A DNA stretch of 64,000 nt from the NCBI RefSeq assembly GCF_003426025.1, contig NZ_QJSH01000005.1, positions 1 through 64,000 of the forward strand, given 5' to 3'. The DNA is from Paraliobacillus quinghaiensis. GTDB lineage: Bacteria > Bacillota > Bacilli > Bacillales > Amphibacillaceae. Shown here piece by piece: positions 22,179 through 31,206 of this stretch; within the stretch, counting starts at the first letter, position 1, and each line of letters begins with the position of its first letter. The notes beneath the pieces are model-generated. The model was not told the DNA's origin, searched no databases, and saw only the letters and a program-made list of their open reading frames with translations. A program made the translations under genes and the position numbers.

Positions 22179-22889
22179 ATGGCTTTATTAGGGACAATCA
22201 TTAATGGGATTGCAATTATAACTGGAACCATATTAGGGCTGTTTTTTTCAAAAATTCCTGAACGTTATAAGGAAACAATTCTAAGTGGTATCGGTTTAGC
22301 GGTAATTTTAATTGGACTACAAATGGCTTTACAAGTTAATCACATCATTATTGTCTTATTAAGCATTATGACTGGTGCGTTAATAGGAGAATTGTTAGAT
22401 ATTGAAAACAAATTAAACCAAATCGGTGCATGGGTAGAATCTAGTATAAGTAGTCATAAAGTAGATTCTAAGATTTCGCAAGGTTTTATTACAGCAAGTT
22501 TAATCTTTGTTGTCGGTGCGATGGCGATTGTTGGTGCATTAGACAGTGGTTTAAGAGGTGATCATGGTGTGTTAATAACGAAGTCAATCTTAGATGGATT
22601 CACTTCTTTAGTTTTAGCGACAACATTAGGTTTTGGTGTGGTATTATCTGCGATTCCAGTAGTTTTATACCAAGGTTCGATAGTACTACTAGCAACAACA
22701 ATTGAAAATCTAGTACCAGAAGCTTTTTTAGACAGCTTCATTATTGAAATGACAGCAACAGGCGGCCTTTTAATTGTTGCGATTGGTTTGAATATGTTAC
22801 AGATTACATCGATTCGAATTGCTAATCTATTACCATCTTTAATTATGGTAGGTATTTTACTTGCAGGTTACCAATTTATAATAGGATAA
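22179..22889 (+). CDS. DUF554 membrane protein
   Basis: 236 residues, very hydrophobic, with about seven membrane segments. It starts MALLGTIINGIAIITGTILG and shows the glycine-rich helices ILIGLQMALQV and ALIGELLDIE plus the family-like GAMAIVGALDSGLRGDH around residue 115. It matches the DUF554 family (YdfK-like) in layout. The biochemical role is unknown. The ATG at 22179 has GGTGGTG in front; an upstream in-frame TTG precedes that ribosome site and is rejected. It sits after spo0J, a position held by other membrane proteins in B. subtilis. It faces yyaC, with which it shares a terminator. Confidence 0.8.
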   Translation: MALLGTIINGIAIITGTILGLFFSKIPERYKETILSGIGLAVILIGLQMALQVNHIIIVLLSIMTGALIGELLDIENKLNQIGAWVESSISSHKVDSKISQGFITASLIFVVGAMAIVGALDSGLRGDHGVLITKSILDGFTSLVLATTLGFGVVLSAIPVVLYQGSIVLLATTIENLVPEAFLDSFIIEMTATGGLLIVAIGLNMLQITSIRIANLLPSLIMVGILLAGYQFIIG

Positions 22890-22915
22890 TCATGATTAAA
22901 TAGATTAACTATAAA

Positions 22916-22958
22916 GAATAGAAACTTTTTTTAATTAAAGAAAAGTTTCTATTTTTTT
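22916..22958. terminator. bidirectional terminator between the DUF554 gene and yyaC
   Basis: AATAGAAACTTTT and AAAAGTTTCTATT form a perfect stem with A/T tracts on both sides. The 3' end of yyaC lies inside it. Confidence 0.8.
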
Positions 22959-23534
22959 GCGTTCCATTGTTGGGTATGAGAGAGCATGATGCAAATAATG
23001 CAATGATTTTGCAATTGTTTCTGCCATTCTCATAACAATATGTAAGCGGGTGCTTTGTAAAACCATATAATCCATATAGCCATTAACATTAACAATTCCA
23101 GTAATATAAAGGTCACCAACAGCAGGTAAATCTTTTTCTAAAGCAGCACCAGGTCTAATTGTTCCTATTCCTGTCGTGATCATGCCAACGGATGCTCTTT
23201 TACCCAAACATGCATCAACCGCAATTATAAAAGGATTAGTATGTTTTTTATTGATATTATCTAAGCATTCCGCTAAATTAACTGCATGAACAGGGTCTTC
23301 CAAGCTACCATATACAGTAAAGTGCTGATGTTTCCATTTGTTTAATAGAGTGCCTGTTAAAGGTCCAAGAGAGTCACCTGTAGATCGATCTGTACCAATA
23401 CAAACTATTACAAACTCATGCGGATCTGATGGTAGCCTTTGATATAATGTCTGACCAAGAGAACGATATACAAGGGGATCATCAAAATGAAATCGTATTT
23501 CTCTTTTAGTAAAGGTTGACTCTTTTAGATTCAT
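22935..23534 (-). CDS. yyaC: spore protease YyaC family (DUF1256)
   Basis: 199 residues. YyaC is a spore-associated protein structurally related to the germination protease Gpr. Features seen: the N-terminal VCIGTDRSTGDSLGPLTG (about residue 45), then IIAVDACLGKRASVG and the C-terminal VGDLYITGIVNVNGYMD. Its presence supports a spore-forming organism. It lies in the usual spo0J-ychF interval, on the opposite strand to its neighbours. Confidence 0.92.
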   Translation of the reverse strand: MNLKESTFTKREIRFHFDDPLVYRSLGQTLYQRLPSDPHEFVIVCIGTDRSTGDSLGPLTGTLLNKWKHQHFTVYGSLEDPVHAVNLAECLDNINKKHTNPFIIAVDACLGKRASVGMITTGIGTIRPGAALEKDLPAVGDLYITGIVNVNGYMDYMVLQSTRLHIVMRMAETIAKSLHYLHHALSYPTMERKKIETFL

Positions 23535-23620
23535 AGCTTTCCCTCCAATAGCATATTTGTATTAGTATACGAATTTTTATCTAATTCTATACATCTTATA
23601 AATATTTAGGAGTGAATATA

Positions 23621-24646
23621 ATGGGAAAAGCTAGTTTAAAGTGGATTTTTCTAATAATAGGAACAATGATAGGTGCTGGTTATGCATCAGGTAGAGAGCT
23701 ATGGCAATTTTTTGGGCCGGAGAGTGGACTAGCTATTGGTTTATTTTCTATCCTGTTTTCAATCTGCTGTTATACGATTTTAATTATTAGCTTTGAAAAT
23801 AAAACAACACATTACTTACCAATACTAAAAATATTAGTAGGAAAGCGTGTTGCACATTTGTATGATATGATGATTATTATTTATCTATTTACAACTACTG
23901 TAATCATGCTTGCTGGAAGTGGAGTAACTGTTGAAGCATTTCATTATCCGTATTGGTTGGGAATAGTCCTGATGTGTATCCCTTTAGTGCTCGTTTTTGT
24001 TTGGGGTATTGATGGTGTATTATCATTAAATAGCTTTATATTACCCTTATTAATTGTTGGTTTAGTTAGTGTACTGATCTCTTTTTTATTTAAAGAAAAC
24101 CTTACATTACTTACGACAATGGATCAACAGAAGAATTGGATGGCTGCTCTACCCTTTACAGCATTAAACATTCTACCTTTAATCGCTGTTTTAGGCGCGA
24201 TAGGTAATCAAATGCAATCAAAAGGAGAGGCTTTACTTTCAAGTGTTGGAAGTGGCTTGATTCTCGGTTCTATTTCCTATCTATATAATAATAGTTTGGT
24301 GCAAATTGCGGATGACATATTAGTTTATGAAATTCCGTTATTCGCTATTTTAAAGTATTATCCATATGCGATGTTCCTTTTCATGTCAGCATTATTGTGG
24401 TTTGCCATTTTTACTACTGCAGTGTCTGGAACATTGGGTTTGGTAACTAGAATTCGAGATATGGTTCGTGTGCCATTATGGTTGCTTGTGTTAGGTTTAG
24501 TATTAGCAATGATACCTCTTACAAAGGTTGGCTTTGCGACCTTAATAGAATATTTATATCCGTTATATGGGTTATTAAATTTGTACATTATGTCAACTTT
24601 ATTGTTGTATCCGATTATTAATCGATACAAAAAGGAAGCAAAGTGA
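23621..24646 (+). CDS. YkvI family membrane transporter-like protein
   Basis: 341 residues with about ten hydrophobic segments. It resembles the YkvI family of integral membrane proteins with a LeuT/APC-like fold. The first segment has the characteristic GTMIGAGYASGRELWQFFG (residues 11-29), where an unwound glycine-rich helix would bind substrate. Later segments include PLIAVLGAIGNQMQ. The substrate is unknown. The ATG at 23621 follows TAGGAG; a GTG three codons earlier overlaps it. No operon partner is evident. Confidence 0.75.
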   Translation: MGKASLKWIFLIIGTMIGAGYASGRELWQFFGPESGLAIGLFSILFSICCYTILIISFENKTTHYLPILKILVGKRVAHLYDMMIIIYLFTTTVIMLAGSGVTVEAFHYPYWLGIVLMCIPLVLVFVWGIDGVLSLNSFILPLLIVGLVSVLISFLFKENLTLLTTMDQQKNWMAALPFTALNILPLIAVLGAIGNQMQSKGEALLSSVGSGLILGSISYLYNNSLVQIADDILVYEIPLFAILKYYPYAMFLFMSALLWFAIFTTAVSGTLGLVTRIRDMVRVPLWLLVLGLVLAMIPLTKVGFATLIEYLYPLYGLLNLYIMSTLLLYPIINRYKKEAK

Positions 24647-24787
24647 TAAAATACATAGTAGAAGTTAAAAGTATGAGAAAGTTTATATAAACTAATTAAG
24701 TTATTCTGACTAATGCATTATACTTTAGTAAGCGGTGCATGTGTATATTCTAATTCTAAAAATAATATTACAGGGGAGGAGAAACTA

Positions 24788-24982
24788 GTGGAAAAAAGTT
24801 ATCAATTAAATGATTTCGTACAAATGAAAAAAGCGCATCCTTGCGGTGAAAATAGATGGAAGATAATACGAATGGGGATGGATATTCGTATTAAGTGTGA
24901 GGGGTGTGGTCACAGTGTAATGATCCCTCGTAAAAAATTTGAGAGTAAATTAAAGAAGGTATTGATTCAAGCGGATGAATAG
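24788..24982 (+). CDS. DUF951 small zinc-binding-type protein (YyzM)
   Basis: 64 residues. The sequence YQLNDFVQMKKAHPCG followed by IKCEGCGHSVMIPRKKFE is the DUF951 pattern, with Cys residues spaced like a small metal or nucleic-acid-binding knuckle. The frame is open upstream, but GGGGAGG precedes a GTG at 24788, giving the family's length (67 in B. subtilis YyzM). It lies just upstream of ychF as in other Bacillaceae. The role is unknown, possibly RNA-related. Confidence 0.85.
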   Translation: MEKSYQLNDFVQMKKAHPCGENRWKIIRMGMDIRIKCEGCGHSVMIPRKKFESKLKKVLIQADE

Positions 24983-25026
24983 ACATATACAGCTTGTATT
25001 GTAAGATGATACAATTACATTAATAA

Positions 25027-25042
25027 TGTTTCACGTGAAACA
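25027..25042. promoter_or_regulatory. parS site 3
   Basis: Perfect TGTTTCACGTGAAACA palindrome in the gap before ychF. Confidence 0.97.
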
Positions 25043-25242
25043 TTAAAAAAAGCAAAAACGATTTATGATGTAAAGAAAAGCATCAATTTTCAAGAAAGAT
25101 AGGGAATAAAAAACAAAAATAAGCGGAAAAAACATAGTTGTATTCAATTTTTTAATAACTTGTCAATTTGTTTGACTGTAACTATAATTGGTATGACTGA
25201 AACGTTCATATGAGCGGTATATCCTTAAGGAGTGGAAGTTTT

Positions 25243-26343
25243 ATGGCATTAACAGCAGGAATTGTAGGCTTACCAAACGTGGGGAAATCGACATTGTTTA
25301 ATGCGATTACACAAGCGGGTGCGGAGTCGGCAAACTACCCATTTTGTACAATAGATCCTAACGTAGGTATTGTAGAAGTACCAGATTATCGATTAGGAAA
25401 ATTAACGGAACTAGTGAAACCAAAAAAGACAATACCAACAGCTTTTGAGTTTACTGACATTGCAGGTATCGTAAAAGGAGCAAGTAAAGGGGAGGGATTA
25501 GGTAACCAGTTTTTATCACATATCCGTCAAGTAGATGCAATTTGTCATGTTGTTCGTTGTTTTGAGGACGAAAATATTACACACGTATCAGGAAGCGTTG
25601 ATCCAATTTCTGATATCGAAACCATCAATCTAGAGCTTATTTTAGCTGATTTAGAAACGGTTATAAAACGAATGCAGCGTGTTGAGAAGATGGCGAGGCA
25701 AAAGGATAAAGAAGCCGTTGCAGAATTTGATGTGCTTACCAAATTAAAAGATGCATTTGAAGAAGAAAAGCCTGCTCGTTCATTAAGTTTTACTGATGAT
25801 CAAGAGAAACTTGTAAAAGGGCTTCATTTGTTAACAAGTAAACCTATTTTATATGTTGCAAATGTAGGAGAAGATGAACTTTTAGATGCAGATACAAATC
25901 CCAATGTAATAAAAGTTCGTGAATTTGCTGAAAATGAAAAGGCTGAAGTGATTGTAATCAGTGCAAAAGTGGAATCTGAAATCGCTGAATTAGATGGCGA
26001 AGAAAAAGAAATGTTTCTTGAAGAGCTAGGGATAGCAGAGTCTGGTTTAGATCAATTAATTAAGGCGACATATCATCTGTTAGGTCTAGCAACATACTTT
26101 ACAGCGGGTGAACAGGAAGTTCGTGCTTGGACATTTGTAAAAGGAATTAAAGCCCCACAAGCTGCGGGTATAATTCATACAGATTTCGAGCGAGGTTTTA
26201 TTAGAGCAGAAACTGTATCATATGATCATCTTGTTGATGCTGGTTCAATGGCTGGTGCAAAAGAAAAAGGGAATGTACGATTAGAAGGAAAAGACTATTT
26301 GGTGAAAGACGGCGATGTAATGCATTTCCGTTTTAATGTGTAA
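25243..26343 (+). CDS. ychF: redox-regulated ribosome-binding ATPase YchF
   Basis: 366 residues. An Obg-family P-loop protein that prefers ATP and binds ribosomes. Walker A is GIVGLPNVGKSTLFNAIT (residues 6-23), switch II is FTDIAGIVKGAS, and the G4-equivalent reads NVGE rather than NKxD, consistent with ATP use. The C-terminal TGS-like domain ends DGDVMHFRFNV, the family terminus. The frame extends 11 codons upstream, but AAGGAG sits just before the ATG at 25243, which gives MALTAGIVG. Confidence 0.96.
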   Translation: MALTAGIVGLPNVGKSTLFNAITQAGAESANYPFCTIDPNVGIVEVPDYRLGKLTELVKPKKTIPTAFEFTDIAGIVKGASKGEGLGNQFLSHIRQVDAICHVVRCFEDENITHVSGSVDPISDIETINLELILADLETVIKRMQRVEKMARQKDKEAVAEFDVLTKLKDAFEEEKPARSLSFTDDQEKLVKGLHLLTSKPILYVANVGEDELLDADTNPNVIKVREFAENEKAEVIVISAKVESEIAELDGEEKEMFLEELGIAESGLDQLIKATYHLLGLATYFTAGEQEVRAWTFVKGIKAPQAAGIIHTDFERGFIRAETVSYDHLVDAGSMAGAKEKGNVRLEGKDYLVKDGDVMHFRFNV

Positions 26344-26403
26344 GCCTGGATCATTACAAACGTAAGCTCAAATTTCCGTATAAAAGTATATATTAAGTTA
26401 CTG

Positions 26404-26432
26404 TTGCACTTTACAATTAAGTTTGGTATAAT
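26404..26432 (+). promoter_or_regulatory. rpsF-ssb-rpsR promoter
   Basis: TTGCAC and a perfect TATAAT with 17-base spacing, 86 nt before rpsF. Confidence 0.65.
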
Positions 26433-26462
26433 ACTTGATTGTGAGTAATGTATATAATTACT

Positions 26463-26503
26463 CCTTGTTCCTTTTAAATAAAAAGGAGCCGCTAAGACCA
26501 AAA
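26463..26503 (+). promoter_or_regulatory. possible S6:S18 autoregulatory leader of rpsF
   Basis: The rpsF leader contains a small hairpin (TCCTTTT/AAAAAGGA) followed by GAGCCGCTAAGACC. Many bacteria have an rpsF leader that binds the S6:S18 complex through a CCG-containing element. The CCG here is suggestive only. Confidence 0.3.
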
Positions 26504-26517
26504 GGAGGTGCAAACGG

Positions 26518-26808
26518 ATGAGAAATTATGAAATCATGTACATCATCCGCCCAAACATTGAGGAAGAAGCGCGTACAGCTTTAATGGAGCGTTTTAACAG
26601 TATCCTTACTGATAATGGAGCGGAAATCGAAAAAGTTGATGAAAAAGGTAAGAAAAGACTTGCTTATGAAATCAATGACTTTCGTGATGGCTACTATGTA
26701 GTGATTAAATTTAAAGGCGATGACAAATCAATTAATGAATTTGATCGTCAAGCGAAGTTCACTGATGACATTATTCGTCATATAGCAGTTCGCGAAGACG
26801 ACAAATAA
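26518..26808 (+). CDS. rpsF: 30S ribosomal protein S6
   Basis: 96 residues, the normal length. S6 binds S18 and 16S rRNA in the platform of the small subunit. It starts [13 protein letters not shown] and has the core [21 protein letters not shown]. The ribosome site AAAGGAGGTG is strong. First gene of the rpsF-ssb-rpsR operon, 12 nt before ssb. Confidence 0.97.
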   Translation: MRNYEIMYIIRPNIEEEARTALMERFNSILTDNGAEIEKVDEKGKKRLAYEINDFRDGYYVVIKFKGDDKSINEFDRQAKFTDDIIRHIAVREDDK

Positions 26809-26820
26809 GGAGGGGTTCTC

Positions 26821-27321
26821 ATGTTAAATCGTGTCGTACTTGTCGGCAGGTTAACGAAGGATCCAGACTTACGCTATACTGCAAACGGTGTTGCAGTAGC
26901 TAATTTCACCATAGCCGTTAATCGACCATTCTCTAACCAACAAGGGGAGAGAGAAGCAGACTTTATCAACTGTGTCGTATGGAGACGTCCGGCAGAAAAC
27001 TTGGCAAACTTTATGAGTAAAGGTAGTCTTGTTGGTGTTGATGGTCGTGTGCAAACTCGAAACTTTGAAGGACAAGATGGTAAGCGTGTATTTGTCACAG
27101 AAATTGTAGCAGATTCTGTTCAATTCCTTGAGACAAAAGGCGGTGGCGGATCAAGTTCGCAGCGTAGTGGACAAGGTTCAGGTGGGTATAACCAAGATCC
27201 GAACCCAAACCAGTCGTCTAACAACAATAATAACAATAATACGAACCAATCAAATGAACGTGGTCCGTTCGAAGATAACGGAGAACCAATTGATATATCA
27301 GATGATGATTTACCGTTTTAA
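26821..27321 (+). CDS. ssb: single-stranded DNA-binding protein
   Basis: 166 residues. The N-terminal OB fold (residues 1-105) begins [20 protein letters not shown] and contains [20 protein letters not shown] flexible linker rich in Gly, Gln and Asn (with a run of seven Asn) follows. The acidic tail DISDDDLPF is the docking tip for partner proteins such as PriA and RecO. Located between rpsF and rpsR as in B. subtilis. Confidence 0.97.
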   Translation: MLNRVVLVGRLTKDPDLRYTANGVAVANFTIAVNRPFSNQQGEREADFINCVVWRRPAENLANFMSKGSLVGVDGRVQTRNFEGQDGKRVFVTEIVADSVQFLETKGGGGSSSQRSGQGSGGYNQDPNPNQSSNNNNNNNTNQSNERGPFEDNGEPIDISDDDLPF

Positions 27322-27327
27322 TTTTGA

Positions 27328-27579
<252 letters not shown>

Positions 27580-27592
27580 TTTGTTCAAATGA

Positions 27593-27647
27593 AAACCTAT
27601 CTTTCTGTTTTGTCTGTAAAGACAAATTCAGAAAGATAGGTTTTTTT
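27593..27647 (+). terminator. terminator of the rpsF-ssb-rpsR operon
   Basis: AAAACCTATCTTTCTG and CAGAAAGATAGGTTTT form a long stem with internal unpaired bases, followed by a run of seven T residues (27641-27647). Confidence 0.85.
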
Positions 27648-27699
27648 GTTAGTCTCTATTTGCAATATGTTATTAAAACATTCGTACTCGATATATGAT

Positions 27700-28105
27700 G
27701 CGACGTGACTAGGCGTGAGTTACTAGCCCGCTACGCCAGCAAGTAGTTTTGTTGAGCCTAGTAATCGCAGGCCCAAAAATCGCTTTATATTTTCAAGGAG
27801 TGTCAAACCTTTTCTTCCTTGCTGGATAGCGCATCTATATTTTTATATTGATTGCAATGTTTAGGTTTTTTAACTCTCGTATTTTTAGCTTTTATTGATT
27901 GTAGTGTACTATCTAGCGCATCAAATAGAATTGTTGACACTCCTTGAAAATAAAAAACGATTTTCTGCGTGCGATGTGAATTCATTGAAGCAATCCTTGT
28001 CCTGCAGGAACAGCGGATGTTTTTGATGGGGCTGCGATTACTCGCCCCATCATAAAGCTCTGCCTTCGGAAAGGGAAATAATTTCATTTGAGAAGCGGGT
28101 CAGAG
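27700..28105. repeat. divergent paired palindromic repeats (copy R4)
   Basis: A less regular copy of the family. It has the GCCCGCTACGCCAGCA edge, the AGTAATCGCAG module at 27751, TTCAAGGAGTGTCAAACC and its mirror GTTGACACTCCTTGAA (27931). It also has CCTGCAGGAACAGCGG, GGGGCTGCGATTACTCGCCCC (28028) and a CGGAAAGGGAAATAATTTCATTTGAG edge. The order is rearranged relative to the other copies. Confidence 0.65.
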
Positions 28106-28212
28106 GAACAAAGGTTTAATGCGTAGTTTATAGAAAATCTGTCATATTGGTTCATACAACACTTATGTAAGGGTTGTTATAACAAATTGTTATTGTTTTT
28201 TCATTAAAACTG

Positions 28213-28240
28213 TTGACAATTAATTTAATCGTGCTATGAT
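28213..28240 (+). promoter_or_regulatory. promoter of the serA T-box transcript
   Basis: Perfect TTGACA and TATGAT with 16-base spacing, just upstream of the T-box leader. Confidence 0.75.
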
Positions 28241-28273
28241 AAATGAAAATTCAAAATACTTTGTAAATGATAA

Positions 28274-28533
28274 ATACTTAGATGAAGATAAGTTTATTGT
28301 TGCTGATTCATTAGAGAGCTGGTGGGTGGTGTAAACCAGTGTTTCACACAATAGATAGCACTTCGGAGTATGCAGATTGAACATTTAGTAGATCTGCACG
28401 GTTATGCCCGTTACGCATTATTCCAATGAAGACTGTATATTATTTTCAAATTAATACAGTAAAATTAGGGTGGTACCGCGGATGTTCCAACTTTTCGCCC
28501 CTTACGTAAACGTAGAGGGTGGAAAGTTTTTTT
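28274..28533 (+). promoter_or_regulatory. T-box riboswitch, serine (AGC specifier)
   Basis: The T-box motif AGGGTGGTACCGCG (28467-28480) and stem I elements (AGAGAGCTGGTGGGTGG, then GTAAACCAG) are clear. Stem I can be drawn with GAAG/CTTC below and TATTG/CAATA above the specifier loop. This leaves GATAGCA on the 3' side and reads the codon AGC (28357-28359), serine. The terminator is ACTTTTCGCCC with its complement GGGTGGAAAGT and a run of seven T residues (28489-28533). Uncharged tRNA-Ser would favour antitermination and switch on serA. Confidence 0.93.
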
Positions 28534-28597
28534 AATTGCTTTTTTTCACTGATAGGAAAGTATAAAATTTTAGCATGTTTTTAGGAAATCAGTATAA

Positions 28598-28654
28598 GTG
28601 CAACTAGGCAATCACCGGCGCCGGAAGGCTTGTTGCTAGCTAAGTTTTCTTTTA
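28598..28654 (+). other. GC-rich hairpin in the serA leader
   Basis: GCAACTAGGCAA and TTGTTGCTAGC enclose a CCGGCGCCGG palindrome, followed by TTTTCTTTT. It lies between the T-box terminator and the serA start and is far richer in G+C than its surroundings. It could be a second terminator or part of another element; I do not recognise it. Confidence 0.4.
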
Positions 28655-28783
28655 GTTGAATAATGTACCAAAGTTATAAATAAAACAAAAGAAAGGAGCT
28701 CAATCTTTATTCATATGATTTATAACAACTAATAGTATTGCAAGCTTATTTAAGGTATTAAAAATAACTAGGGGGTAATCTAC

Positions 28784-30370
28784 ATGACATTTCGAGTATT
28801 AATAAGTGATCCATTAAGTGAAGATGGGATTTTTCCATTACGTGAAGCAGAAAAAATAGAAGTAGATATGATAACTGATTTAACACCGGAACAATTGGTA
28901 GAGAAAATTAAAGATTACGATGCACTGCTTGTTCGAAGTCAAACGAAGGTAACACGTGAGATTATTGCACAAGGAGAAAAATTAAAAATTATTGGCCGTG
29001 CGGGTGTTGGGGTTGATAATATTGATTTAGAAGCTGCAACAGAACATGGTGTAATTGTAGTGAATGCTCCTGATGGTAATACAAATTCAGCTGCAGAGCA
29101 TTCAATGGCGATGCTGATGTCTTTAGCTAGAAAAATCCCACAAGCCTATAATGCACTAATGCAGAAAAAGTGGGACAGAAAGTCATATGTCGGAGTTGAG
29201 GTAAAAGGTAAAACATTAGGAGTCATCGGCATGGGGCGCATTGGTAGAGAAGTCGCAATGCGCGCAAAAGGTCAACGGATGAAGATTATCGCATACGATC
29301 CATTTCTAACTGAAGATAAGGCAGAACAACTTGGGGTTGCATATGGATCAGTAGAAGACGTGATCAAAGCAGCTGATTTCATTACAATGCATACACCACT
29401 GTTAGAAGAAACAAAACATCTAATTGATGCAAAAGCATTTGAAAAAATGAAAGATGGCGTACAAATCGTCAATTGTGCTCGTGGTGGTATTATAGATGAA
29501 GATGCTTTATATGATGCAATTGTATCTGGAAAAGTTGCTGGAGCGGCTTTAGATGTGTTTGAAGAGGAACCAGCTACAGACCATAAGTTATTAGAATTAC
29601 CACAAGTAATTGCAACACCACACCTTGGTGCAAGTACTGTAGAAGCACAAGAAAGCGTAGCAATCGATGTTAGTCATGATGTTGTAAGATTATTGACTGG
29701 TGGACTTGTGCGTAATCCAGTTAACTTGCCATCTGTTTCAAAGGATTTAATGCTGAAAATAGAGCCATACTTTTATTTAGCTGAAAAGTTAGGACTTTTC
29801 TTAACACATAGTACAGAAGAAGTGATTGAAGAAATTACAATCTATTATGCTGGTGAATTATATGAAGTAGAAGTAACACCACTAACAAGAAACACAATTA
29901 AAGGACTGCTGAAACGTCATTTTGGTGATCATATTAATGATGTTAATGCAGCATATTTGGCGGAACAGCGCGGTATAGTGATTAATGAGCAAAAAACAAG
30001 TACAACAAAAGGTTTTACAAACTTAATCACTGTAGAAGTAAAAACAAAATCAGGTACTAAAACTGTAGCAGGCACATTGCTAAATGGTTTAGGTGCTCGG
30101 ATTGTTAAAGTTGAAGAGTATAGTGTTGATGTGGTCCCAGAAGGGCACTTAGTATTTATTCACCACAAGGACCAACCTGGTGCAATTGGAAAGGTTGGAA
30201 GCATTCTTGCAGAGCATGATATTAATATTGCGACGATGCAAGTTGGTAGAGCAGGGGTTGGTGGAGAAGCAATTATGCTACTTACAGTTGATAAATTATT
30301 AGATGAGGCAGATATTAAAGCATTAACTGAGCTCCCAGATATTAATAAAGTAACTGCAATGAATTTATAA
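28784..30370 (+). CDS. serA: D-3-phosphoglycerate dehydrogenase
   Basis: 528 residues, the long SerA type. It oxidises 3-phosphoglycerate with NAD+, the first step of serine synthesis. The N-terminal substrate domain has [16 protein letters not shown]. The NAD-binding motif is [12 protein letters not shown] near residue 148. The catalytic Arg and His regions are [10 protein letters not shown] and [12 protein letters not shown]. The middle ASB domain (320-450) and a C-terminal ACT domain ([19 protein letters not shown]) for serine feedback are both present. It is controlled by the upstream serine T-box. Terminator at 30395. Confidence 0.97.
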   Translation: MTFRVLISDPLSEDGIFPLREAEKIEVDMITDLTPEQLVEKIKDYDALLVRSQTKVTREIIAQGEKLKIIGRAGVGVDNIDLEAATEHGVIVVNAPDGNTNSAAEHSMAMLMSLARKIPQAYNALMQKKWDRKSYVGVEVKGKTLGVIGMGRIGREVAMRAKGQRMKIIAYDPFLTEDKAEQLGVAYGSVEDVIKAADFITMHTPLLEETKHLIDAKAFEKMKDGVQIVNCARGGIIDEDALYDAIVSGKVAGAALDVFEEEPATDHKLLELPQVIATPHLGASTVEAQESVAIDVSHDVVRLLTGGLVRNPVNLPSVSKDLMLKIEPYFYLAEKLGLFLTHSTEEVIEEITIYYAGELYEVEVTPLTRNTIKGLLKRHFGDHINDVNAAYLAEQRGIVINEQKTSTTKGFTNLITVEVKTKSGTKTVAGTLLNGLGARIVKVEEYSVDVVPEGHLVFIHHKDQPGAIGKVGSILAEHDINIATMQVGRAGVGGEAIMLLTVDKLLDEADIKALTELPDINKVTAMNL

Positions 30371-30394
30371 ACAAATTAACAATTATAATAACTA

Positions 30395-30429
30395 GAAAAC
30401 ACTCAGGGAGAGCTCCCGGAGTGTTTTTC
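30395..30429 (+). terminator. terminator after serA
   Basis: AACACTC and GAGTGTT with the inner GGGAGAGCTCCC palindrome, followed by TTTTT. Confidence 0.85.
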
Positions 30430-30449
30430 TTAGTTAATCTAATTTTGAG

Positions 30450-31010
30450 TTATTTTTTCCATTTACTAAAGTGGAGGAAAATGCTTGTAAACCAATAAGC
30501 AAATAAGGCTAACCCATAATCAATAAAAAAAAGATAGAAATTATTCATTCCATTAGATAATCTATATAACCCTAACCATTGGAGTGTTCCAGCATAAATG
30601 AATGCAAAAAATAGACTTAATACAAATCCGTAAGCATAGAAATTTTTATTTTTGTTTAGTGTAAACTGATACAATAAAAGGTATGAAACGGGAATTAGAG
30701 CTGCATCAATCGCAATGTTTGATGTTAAAAAAGGAATCATAAAATATGGATACTCCCAAAAATTATTTCTATTCATAAAAGCATCTAAATATGACAAGAA
30801 TACATGAAATGTGTAGCCATAAAAAGATACAAGAAATAACTTTTTCCGATCGATAAAATAAACAAAAGCAACTAAAGGCATAATAAACATAAATAAAATT
30901 AGCCAAAATTGCCATGTATCATATGAGGAATATATTTTCCAATAGTGATTAATTACATTCGATAATTCTCGCTCCATGTTGTTAATATTTTCAAGCATTT
31001 GTTCCTTCAA
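30450..31010 (-). CDS. CBO0543-like multi-pass membrane protein
   Basis: 186 residues. After an N-terminal soluble helix (about 30 residues) come five or six hydrophobic segments, including WLILFMFIMPLVAFVYF and ALIPVSYLLLYQF. The WEYPYF and LQWLGLYR segments recall the CBO0543 family of small membrane proteins of Bacillaceae and Clostridia, whose function is unknown. The start is a TTG with AAGGGGG nine bases upstream; an ATG four codons in has a poorer ribosome site. It is accessory: the gene and its neighbour at 31207 interrupt an otherwise plus-strand region. Confidence 0.6.
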   Translation of the reverse strand: MKEQMLENINNMERELSNVINHYWKIYSSYDTWQFWLILFMFIMPLVAFVYFIDRKKLFLVSFYGYTFHVFLSYLDAFMNRNNFWEYPYFMIPFLTSNIAIDAALIPVSYLLLYQFTLNKNKNFYAYGFVLSLFFAFIYAGTLQWLGLYRLSNGMNNFYLFFIDYGLALFAYWFTSIFLHFSKWKK

Positions 31011-31160
31011 CGTTGAATTCCCCCTTAAAAGGATTATGGAGGTAGTATTTGCAAGTATTTTTAAATTATTTCAATTAAAAGATGTAAATGTGATTGAAAA
31101 AGTGAAGATCATTGTTGCACATATTGGTATTGGTCTATGTGGTAATAAGTTATTAAGTCA

Positions 31161-31203
31161 AAAAAAACAACAAAAAGCCGATTTAGCTTTTTGCTGTTTT
31201 GGT
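31161..31203 (-). terminator. terminator after the YgjV-like gene
   Basis: On the minus strand AAAACAGCAAAAAGC pairs with GCTTTTTGTTGTTTT, followed by T residues, just past the stop codon at 31207. Confidence 0.75.
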
Positions 31204-31206
31204 TAA

